From the NCBI GenBank assembly GCA_003695725.1, contig RFHX01000051.1, forward strand, positions 1 to 10,737: a DNA stretch of 10,737 nucleotides, written 5' to 3'. Source of the DNA: Candidatus Schekmanbacteria bacterium. GTDB taxonomy: Bacteria; Schekmanbacteria; GWA2-38-11; J061. Numbering within the stretch: position 1 is the first letter of the stretch; each line of letters starts with the position of its first letter. A model generated the notes under the pieces. The model was not told where the DNA came from. It did no database searches and worked only from the letters and a program-made list of their open reading frames with translations. Made by a program: the position numbers and the translations under genes. This document shows, piece after piece, positions 1 to 5,538 of the stretch.

Positions 1-1639
1 ATATTTTCTCACTGCAAAGGAATGCCGCTTCAGCATATTTAATATTCCCTGTTTTCTTATAAAGCTCTATGAATAAGCTCAATGCATCTTCATCTATGGC
101 AAACTTCTTTTTGTCAGGATAAAAATCAAAAAAGACATCTCCACCTTCTCTATCACTCATTCCTACAGCACTAATCATAAAACTGAATGCTTCATCGAAT
201 TTTTTTCTCGCATAAAGAGTTTTAGCAATCCCATATTTTGCGCGCCAAATAACAGCATCATTTCTCTCTGCTAATCCTTCCTGTAGAGCTTTTTCATAAT
301 AGTTTTCAGCTTTTCTATAAATAGAAGAAGCAAAATAGCAGTCTCCAATATCTACTCTTAAAAGGGATTTCATCATTGGATTCTTTACATTGTCAAAAAG
401 AGCAAAGGATTCATTAAAGCTTTTCAATGCCTCAGGAAGCTGCAGTTTTGAAAGGTAGAATCTTCCCAATACTTCCAATGCAAATGCTTTGTCGGATATA
501 TCATTTATTTCGTCGCATATTGAGAGTGCTTCATTCAATAATGGCTCAACATTTTCCCTTTTGTTTATCAAATACAGATTCGCAAGGCGAATTAGAATGC
601 CGGATTTCATTTTTTTGCCATCTTCCAATTTCCAAATCTTCTTTGATTTTTCATATAAATCAATTGCCTCGGAAAAGTTATATTGCGCCTCAGCAGTTAT
701 CCCTAACCTAAAATAATATTCCGCATTCCTCTGCTCTTTCTTTTTTTGAGCAAGTCCTCTTGTTTTTTCAGAGATTGTTTTTTCCCTTATTCCGGAAGTC
801 ATTACCTCTTCTATTACTTCTTCCTCCAATTCTTCTTCTTTTGTTTTTTGAACCTGAGGATTAGCCTTTTTTGCGGTTTCTTCTCCTTGTAAAAGTGCTG
901 CTTCGTCCAATAATTTATTTATATCAGTCAAATCATTTTTCTTTCTCTTTATCTCGATTGCTTCAAGATAGTAATCGAGTGCTTCAACCTTATTGTCTAT
1001 TTCTTTGCTCAATTCTGCCAATTCTATAAGCTCGTCCTCAACCATATCATCATTTTTCAATTCCTTATAAATAGTCATCGAAACTTTATAGTTATTGATT
1101 GCCTCCAAAATTTTCCCAATTTTTTTGTAAACCTTAGCGGCATTTAGAAGATTGAAAGCTTCGCTCTCTTTTCGCCCGCTTTCTCTATCAATCTTTGCCG
1201 CCTCTTGAAAAGATTGAAGGGAATCATCATAGAGCTTTAATTTCCAATAAGATACGCCTATGTTTGTGAGAGTATCAGACTTGAGACGATTATCTCCTAT
1301 TTCACTGCTCAACTTTATCGCTTCCAAATATTTCTCCACTGCTTTTTTATAACTACCAGCTTCATCATAAGCATTTCCAAGATTCGATAGTGTAATAGCT
1401 TCCTTTTTTCTATCTTTTTCAGCTCTATAAAAAATGAGAGCTTTCTCCCACGAATTTATTGCAGATTCATAATTTTTATTCTCGAAAAAATTGTTTCCTT
1501 TTTGGAAATATATGTCGCCCTTTGAGATTGCGTCCAACTGTTGCGAAGATGAATATACCTCTTCAGATGAAACAGGAAAAGTGAATACGAGCAAAAGCAA
1601 AGACACCACAAAAAGAAATCTATACCTTAACATTTTCAT
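1..1639 (-). CDS. Exported TPR-repeat protein, probable TPR-CHAT protein (3' end outside window)
   Basis: The minus-strand frame is open from ATG at 1639 to the left edge, giving 546 residues with no stop, so the gene is truncated by the window. Residues 1-25 form a signal peptide: basic start (K2, R5, R7), hydrophobic core FLFVVSLLLLVFTF, likely cleavage after VSS. TPR-type helix pairs follow at about 41-250 (for example NLGNAYDEAGSYKKAVEKY at 86-104) and again at about 305-500. The halves are separated by a charged Lys/Glu-rich linker near 262-302. The last residues, AEAAFLCSEKI, resemble the 'AF..sE..KaR' helix that usually leads into a CHAT (caspase-like, HetF-associated) domain in TPR-CHAT proteins; the domain itself is not visible, so this is inference. 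A second ATG lies two codons downstream at 1633. The Shine-Dalgarno sequence is weak. The gene lies 75 nt downstream of the membrane-protein gene on the same strand and may be co-transcribed with it. Confidence 0.85.
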   Translation of the reverse strand, partial: MKMLRYRFLFVVSLLLLVFTFPVSSEEVYSSSQQLDAISKGDIYFQKGNNFFENKNYESAINSWEKALIFYRAEKDRKKEAITLSNLGNAYDEAGSYKKAVEKYLEAIKLSSEIGDNRLKSDTLTNIGVSYWKLKLYDDSLQSFQEAAKIDRESGRKESEAFNLLNAAKVYKKIGKILEAINNYKVSMTIYKELKNDDMVEDELIELAELSKEIDNKVEALDYYLEAIEIKRKKNDLTDINKLLDEAALLQGEETAKKANPQVQKTKEEELEEEVIEEVMTSGIREKTISEKTRGLAQKKKEQRNAEYYFRLGITAEAQYNFSEAIDLYEKSKKIWKLEDGKKMKSGILIRLANLYLINKRENVEPLLNEALSICDEINDISDKAFALEVLGRFYLSKLQLPEALKSFNESFALFDNVKNPMMKSLLRVDIGDCYFASSIYRKAENYYEKALQEGLAERNDAVIWRAKYGIAKTLYARKKFDEAFSFMISAVGMSDREGGDVFFDFYPDKKKFAIDEDALSLFIELYKKTGNIKYAEAAFLCSEKI

Positions 1640-1714
1640 CTTATTTTAATTTCCAAATCAATAGTACTTAATTACCTGCAACGAAATACCATTGTCAACA
1701 TTGAATGATTCCCT

Positions 1715-2395
1715 CTATATACCTTTTAGCATAAAAAAGAAGGTAAAGAATAGAGAAATAAGGCTTCCTATCGAAAGCCCAGCTAAAATGGGGGATGCTT
1801 CCTTATTTTTAATTCTCAAAAGATTTATGAATGATAAAAGAAATATTGCCGCCAGAATAGCAATAATTAGATATGTGCCAATTCCTTGATATTCAAAAAC
1901 TGTTCTTGCACCTCGGGACAACCCTGTCAAAATCCATCCTGCTGACACAAAAGTAACTGCAACCTGCAAATGTAGAGGAATTTTTTGAGATACCTCTAAT
2001 TTAAAATCCAGAATCATAAAATAGAAGAAAAGGAGAATAAACGCAAAGGGGAGACTTTCAAATGTAATCCAGAAAAAAGGATGTTCAGCATTAAGAGGGC
2101 AAAAAAGCGCATCGGAGGCAGGTATTTTTATGACCTCCAATGTTTCTTCAACCGACCAACAGGAAAAACCAAAAAACATTCCCAAATAGCCCTGCTGCAA
2201 TCTTGGAAGTTTAACACCATAGACTCCAAGAACAATAGATGCAACAAAAAAGAATAAAAGCATATAACCACAGGGACCATTGCCAAGTTCTGCTATTCTT
2301 CTAAAAGCTCCTTCAATTAGCGCTTCAAATATGAAGAATGTAAAAAAACAAAAAAGCCCGTAATTGCGCGGTTTCATTGTTTCAATATTGAACAT
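1715..2395 (-). CDS. Unrecognised multi-pass membrane protein (226 aa)
   Basis: No family is recognised. The protein is very hydrophobic and Phe-rich, with about six likely membrane segments near residues 12-32, 42-61, 106-129, 142-160, 172-193 and 203-223, and a weaker one near 68-80. Short charged loops separate them. The segment between helices two and three holds SVEETLEVIK and two cysteines (C79, C99), which would be the place to look for a functional site. The start is well supported: AGGAGG lies 5 nt upstream of ATG. A weak minus-strand promoter may lie further upstream (TTTACA, 17 nt, TAAGAG), but its -10 box is poor. The next gene downstream on the same strand encodes the exported TPR protein, 75 nt away, so both may belong to one envelope-related transcript. 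It could be a transporter-like or sensor membrane domain; nothing in the sequence decides this. Confidence 0.75.
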   Translation of the reverse strand: MFNIETMKPRNYGLFCFFTFFIFEALIEGAFRRIAELGNGPCGYMLLFFFVASIVLGVYGVKLPRLQQGYLGMFFGFSCWSVEETLEVIKIPASDALFCPLNAEHPFFWITFESLPFAFILLFFYFMILDFKLEVSQKIPLHLQVAVTFVSAGWILTGLSRGARTVFEYQGIGTYLIIAILAAIFLLSFINLLRIKNKEASPILAGLSIGSLISLFFTFFFMLKGI

Positions 2396-2571
2396 ATAAA
2401 CCTCCTGCTCAAATTAATTAAATTTTTTAAGAACTCTTATTGAAAATCCATCGCTTTGTAAAGGAAACTATTACCCTCCGTGTTCGTTAATTTGCCACCT
2501 TGGGCTCAGGGTCAAGTGTCCCAATATCCGTATGAACAGCAGAAAAAATCTCTTTTTACAAATATCTTTCT

Positions 2572-2600
2572 TTGACTTTTTTAGATGTGGACATTAAAAT
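2572..2600 (+). promoter_or_regulatory. Sigma-70-type promoter for the small exported protein
   Basis: TTGACT (2572-2577) and TAAAAT (2595-2600) are separated by exactly 17 nt. The -10 box ends 33 nt before the ATG at 2634, leaving a short leader that contains the AAGGAG ribosome site. Both hexamers match consensus at five of six positions. Confidence 0.65.
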
Positions 2601-2633
2601 TTAAAAAGATAGTGAATCAAAAAGGAGAAAAAA

Positions 2634-2921
2634 ATGAAAAGAATATTTATATTCACAGCTGTTCTCTTTCTGATTGTTTCCTTCAGCACACCTGCGCTAT
2701 CCCATCAAGTAGAGGATGACAATACATTGAATCCCATAAAACTTGCTGCATATGCCGCCTATCCGGCTGGACTGGCTCTCGATATTTTCGTTGTCAAACC
2801 TGTCCATTGGCTTTTCAACCTGCCAGTTATGAAAACAATCACTGGTCATCAAAGGATAAACGAAGAAGGATTGTGGACAGATAAAGAGCTTGATAGGGAG
2901 ATTGAAGAAATAAAGAAATAA
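2634..2921 (+). CDS. Small exported protein of unknown function (95 aa)
   Basis: The protein starts with a clear type I signal peptide: MKR, a hydrophobic core to about residue 19, then PALS with likely cleavage after Ser23. No lipobox cysteine is present, so it is not a lipoprotein. The mature part has a moderately hydrophobic stretch at about 33-63 with pattern NP.....Y..YP.G.ALD..V.KP.HWL, followed by TGHQ and a charged tail (KELDREIEEIKK). From memory this pattern recurs in small exported proteins of unknown function in deltaproteobacteria and related groups; I cannot name a domain. The Pro, Gly and His/Trp positions suggest a short membrane-associated hairpin rather than a plain transmembrane helix. 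The start is supported by AAGGAG shortly upstream and a good promoter. The gene stands alone, divergent from the membrane-protein gene. Confidence 0.8.
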   Translation: MKRIFIFTAVLFLIVSFSTPALSHQVEDDNTLNPIKLAAYAAYPAGLALDIFVVKPVHWLFNLPVMKTITGHQRINEEGLWTDKELDREIEEIKK

Positions 2922-3262
2922 TATTGCACTAATATTTGTATAACAATTTCTTTACCACCCAATTATAGTCATCGACAGCTTTCTTTTGTTTTCCCTATTT
3001 TTCTGTGAAGAGAAATAATCCCCTGTCTCTCCCAAAAAATTATGATTAATTTTTACAAACTTTTTTCGATAAGAAGATAAAATCAATTCCTTTTTTATTA
3101 AGAAATATGGACGAGATAGTTAGAAATACAAATAAAAGAGACTTTAAAATCGTTCTTATTTACACGGCGGAACTCATTACAATTCTTTGCCTTGGTTCAA
3201 TTCTTTTTTTTACTTTTTTCTGATAATCTGTTTTTACAGTCTTCGGTATAATTCTTATACTT
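2922..3262. other. AT-rich intergenic region between the small exported gene and the ferredoxin gene
   Basis: This 341-nt stretch separates a plus-strand gene from the convergent end of the redox cluster. It holds one possible short ORF (3107-3223, listed separately). I see no tRNA, no clear terminator with a GC stem and U-tract, and no convincing repeat. Its composition is very AT-rich with runs of T and A. Confidence 0.6.
3107..3223 (+). CDS. Possible 38-residue single-span membrane peptide
   Basis: ATG at 3107 opens a 38-codon frame ending in TGA at 3221-3223. The first 14 residues are polar and charged (MDEIVRNTNKRDFK), and the rest is one continuous hydrophobic stretch long enough for a membrane helix (from IVLIYTAE to SILFFTFF). 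That polar-then-hydrophobic layout is what a small single-pass protein would show. Against it, the ribosome site is poor (only AAGAA just upstream), no good promoter is seen, and T-rich DNA gives hydrophobic frames by chance. It ends 39 nt before the stop of the ferredoxin gene on the opposite strand. Confidence 0.2.
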   Translation: MDEIVRNTNKRDFKIVLIYTAELITILCLGSILFFTFF

Positions 3263-3439
3263 TTATTTTTCTATCTCTAAAGCGCCTGCCACACATATCG
3301 CAACACAATCTCCACAAAGAATACAATCCTTTTCTCTCAAAACAACCGTATCTTCCTCTAAAAACAATGCGCCTTGCTTACATTCATCAACACAAGTACC
3401 GCAAGCAATACATTCATCACTATTTATTTTGAGCGGCAT
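3263..3439 (-). CDS. Small 2[4Fe-4S] ferredoxin, overlapping the end of reductase A
   Basis: This 58-residue protein consists of little more than two CxxCxxCxxxC motifs: C10, C13, C16, C20 and C39, C42, C45, C49. This is the classic bacterial 2[4Fe-4S] arrangement, in which the fourth cysteine of one motif completes the other cluster. The usual proline after each fourth cysteine is absent (K21 and V50 instead). ATG at 3439 is preceded by GGAGG with an 8-nt spacer. The start lies inside the last codons of reductase A, a 20-nt overlap in another frame, so translation is probably coupled and the two proteins are made together. In this context it most likely passes single electrons to or from the FAD of one or both reductases, as FixX does for FixC and as a neighbouring ferredoxin does for archaeal geranylgeranyl reductase. 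It is cytoplasmic, with no signal peptide. It appears to be the last gene of the cluster. Confidence 0.92.
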   Translation of the reverse strand: MPLKINSDECIACGTCVDECKQGALFLEEDTVVLREKDCILCGDCVAICVAGALEIEK

Positions 3440-4766
3440 TTGTCTTCCCTCCCATTGCCTGTTCTTTCATTTTTTCCACTATTGCTCTTATTTGATGCAT
3501 ATCCAAATCCTTATACATCTTGATTTTCTGCAGAATCTCCGGCTTTATGCCTTCAACTTCATTCATAAAATTCATAAAGTTTATAGGGCTCTTATAAGGA
3601 TTTAGTTCACCCGGAAAATGCATATTATCAGTGAATTTAAGCATATAATCGAGCTCTTCATCATTGAAGAATGGATACATAAAAGCAGTTTTTGCATAAT
3701 CTGCCTGCCATTGCGGATCCTTCAACCATAAAAATGAATTATTCCAAAACTTTTCATATTCTTCAAAACCATTTTTTCCGCATAATTCATCATATACTGC
3801 ATTCGCACCTCGATAGCCGCATACAAGAGCCCCCTGCACCAATGTTTCTGCAAAGCCGACCGTTTCACCAAGCATCAAAACATTCCCTTTATAAGGTTTA
3901 CTGACAGGCTCATACATAGCCACACTGCATCCTCTTTTATCCACTATCGAAGCATTCTTGAACCAATGGGCGTAAGGTCCTTCTTTTAAAAAATGATTTA
4001 TTGCAAGAGTTGAAAGTCTTCCGGGTATTCCTGCGCCTGCACCAACTTTCCATTGATTTTCACCAAATGCGCTTGGCACCATATATATCATTCCGGGAAC
4101 TTTTGTATAATTGGCTCCATGAAAACGCATCCATGCGGGAGGCATAGGGACATCAGCGTTTGCAACTGTATATTCGATTGAAGGTCCCTTCGCATATAAA
4201 TATCTTCCTTCATTGAATCCAAGTGAGGCACCTATTTTTGATGTTAATCCGTCAGCGCCAATTACTTTTTTGCCTGAAATCCAATATTCTTTATCTTTAG
4301 TTTTTACTCTAACCTTTGCTCCGCCTTCTATATTTTTTGCTTCCATTGCAATTGTTGAAGTAACAAAGCTTGCTCCATAAGAAGCCGCCTCCTTAAGAAG
4401 GTCTCCAAGAAGTGCATCCATATCAAAGCAGATTCCGAGAGGCTTTTCCTTTCTATACATATGTAGTTTATATCCTGAAGGAGAAAAAACATAGTAGTCA
4501 TAAAAATCTATTTGACCGCCAGTATATTTGACTTCAAAATTGCTTTCTCTAAAATGCCAATAAGATTCATTCATTCGCCGCCTGAATGTAACAGTTTCTC
4601 CATTCATTCCTTCTGAATTGTGAAACATCCCTGATGAAGCGCGGCAGTAATTAGTTATCTTAGGCCTTTTTTCAATCACTAAAACTGACACACCTTTTTT
4701 GGCAAGGACACCGGCCGACATTAAACCTGAAGGACCAGCTCCAACTATGACTACATCATAATCCAT
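3420..4766 (-). CDS. FAD-dependent reductase A, geranylgeranyl reductase/FixC-like flavoprotein (448 aa)
   Basis: The N-terminus has the FAD-binding Rossmann signature GAGPSG (9-14) with the ribose-binding E32. GADG at 170-173 is the second FAD motif of the family. The third motif, normally GD, reads GE here (300-301, in LGETVGFAET). Length and motif order fit the geranylgeranyl-reductase/FixC/ETF-QO superfamily, which reduces isoprenoid double bonds or moves electrons between flavin and quinone. The family's aromatic W.FP substrate-side motif is replaced by IYMVP (227-231), so the substrate is probably not a standard geranylgeranyl lipid. The C-terminal part contains YPFFNDEELDY, shared with reductase B. 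By eye, residues 294-374 match reductase B 295-375 without gaps at about 47 of 81 positions. There is no C-terminal Fe-S domain; the ferredoxin is a separate, overlapping gene. The start has AAGGAGG 5 nt upstream. Cytoplasmic; no transmembrane segment is evident. Confidence 0.88.
   Translation of the reverse strand: MDYDVVIVGAGPSGLMSAGVLAKKGVSVLVIEKRPKITNYCRASSGMFHNSEGMNGETVTFRRRMNESYWHFRESNFEVKYTGGQIDFYDYYVFSPSGYKLHMYRKEKPLGICFDMDALLGDLLKEAASYGASFVTSTIAMEAKNIEGGAKVRVKTKDKEYWISGKKVIGADGLTSKIGASLGFNEGRYLYAKGPSIEYTVANADVPMPPAWMRFHGANYTKVPGMIYMVPSAFGENQWKVGAGAGIPGRLSTLAINHFLKEGPYAHWFKNASIVDKRGCSVAMYEPVSKPYKGNVLMLGETVGFAETLVQGALVCGYRGANAVYDELCGKNGFEEYEKFWNNSFLWLKDPQWQADYAKTAFMYPFFNDEELDYMLKFTDNMHFPGELNPYKSPINFMNFMNEVEGIKPEILQKIKMYKDLDMHQIRAIVEKMKEQAMGGKTNAAQNK
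3448..3452 (-). promoter_or_regulatory. Ribosome binding site of the ferredoxin gene, inside the reductase A coding sequence
   Basis: GGAGG, within the longer purine run GGGAGGGAAG on the minus strand, sits 8 nt before the ferredoxin ATG. It is embedded in the final codons of reductase A and fixes the overlapping start. Confidence 0.75.
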
Positions 4767-4786
4767 TTATTCCTCCTTCAATCAAA

Positions 4787-4813
4787 GCGGCAGGGAATTA
4801 AAAACCCTGCCGC
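4787..4813 (-). other. Perfect 9-bp GC-rich hairpin between the hydrolase-like gene and reductase A
   Basis: GCGGCAGGG and CCCTGCCGC are perfect inverted arms around a 9-nt AT-only loop. The hairpin lies in the 71-nt gap, after the hydrolase-like stop and just before the Shine-Dalgarno site of reductase A (AAGGAGG, 4772-4778). On the minus strand it is followed by TTTGATTGAAGG, not a real U-tract, so it is a poor intrinsic terminator. It could reduce read-through, protect the upstream mRNA end, or tune expression of the two downstream genes. Confidence 0.7.
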
Positions 4814-4837
4814 AGATTTATAGAAGTTTATCTTAAA

Positions 4838-5398
4838 TTAGTCTTCTTTCAATACTAAACACATCTTACAGTACTCTTTGCCTCTTGCAAGTCCTTCCTG
4901 TCTTGTACCATCTTCATTCAGTTTTTCAGCATGATGTGTCCATTCAAGTTTTGGATTCAAACCATGCATAAACCCTGTATCATGTGCCTTTGAAATAATT
5001 TCACACATAAAATGCGAACCTTCAGGCCAAACGGATTTCCATGCGTCGTGGATATAGCAGAAAGGAACATGGGATTCACTCTCTTTTTCAGAAAATTTAA
5101 TTCTTTCGATTTCCATTCCAGCCGCACCTATATGCTTGTGGACATTGGGATAAATATCTCTCAATGCAACTGCAACATTGATTTCATCTTCCCTTCCTTC
5201 CCAGCCAAGCTCTTTCTTATATCTTTTTGCTTCCTCTTCGCCAAATTTGTAAAATGCATCGCAAAGGACATCGATTGCTTCTCTTCCATACTTCTCGTAA
5301 ATTGCCTTTACAATAACTGCCATCCATCTTCCATCTTTCCATACCGCTTCTTTTGCAAATTCTTGAATTTCTTCTGAATATCCAAAATCGTCAGCCAC
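4838..5398 (-). CDS. L-2-amino-thiazoline-4-carboxylic acid hydrolase-like protein (186 aa)
   Basis: The layout resembles the ATC-hydrolase-like family (Pfam PF14196): an N-terminal helical half; a middle segment with C114..H117 and W120; then C132 in HFMCEI, a GLNPKLEW segment (146-153), and an ending in which a small loop precedes a cysteine (ARGKEYCKMC, 171-180). The founding family members hydrolyse L-2-amino-thiazoline-4-carboxylate, but most relatives are uncharacterised and the name should not be read as a proven reaction. The protein is rich in possible metal or thiol ligands: Cys 46, 114, 132, 177, 180 and nine His, including H87/H89 and H155/H156. There is no signal peptide or membrane helix. 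The start is GTG, with GGGAGG a few bases upstream. It sits between the two flavoprotein genes and presumably modifies their substrate, binds it, or serves as a partner subunit. Family call moderate; activity unknown. Confidence 0.6.
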   Translation of the reverse strand: MADDFGYSEEIQEFAKEAVWKDGRWMAVIVKAIYEKYGREAIDVLCDAFYKFGEEEAKRYKKELGWEGREDEINVAVALRDIYPNVHKHIGAAGMEIERIKFSEKESESHVPFCYIHDAWKSVWPEGSHFMCEIISKAHDTGFMHGLNPKLEWTHHAEKLNEDGTRQEGLARGKEYCKMCLVLKED

Positions 5399-5538
5399 TG
5401 TTAAACCTCCCTATTTTTAAGGTTAATCTTTTTTATAATATTCTTCAGCATTACAACGGCCATCACTCATCTCTTTTACCGGTTTCAATGCCGAAGAATT
5501 GCCTCCTTGCTTGCGCACCAATAAATTTTATAAAAATT

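Noticed and set aside
427-716. Overlapping plus-strand ORFs of 94 and 75 codons
   Set aside because: They run antisense to the clearly TPR-coding minus-strand frame, which stays open for all 1639 nt, and have no ribosome site or recognisable product.
3041-3060. AT-only inverted repeat (AAAAATTA and TAATTTTT) considered as a terminator after the small exported gene
   Set aside because: The stem has no G-C pairs and lies over 100 nt after the stop, so it is expected by chance in such AT-rich DNA.
3187-3432. 81-codon plus-strand ORF
   Set aside because: It lies opposite the ferredoxin gene, has low-complexity Phe/Tyr/His-rich translation, and the minus strand has eight ordered cysteines with a good ribosome site; the plus frame is a shadow.
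4787-4813. Hairpin read as an intrinsic terminator ending the operon
   Set aside because: There is no U-tract on the minus strand after the stem, and a well-formed ribosome site and gene follow at once. It is kept as an unassigned hairpin.
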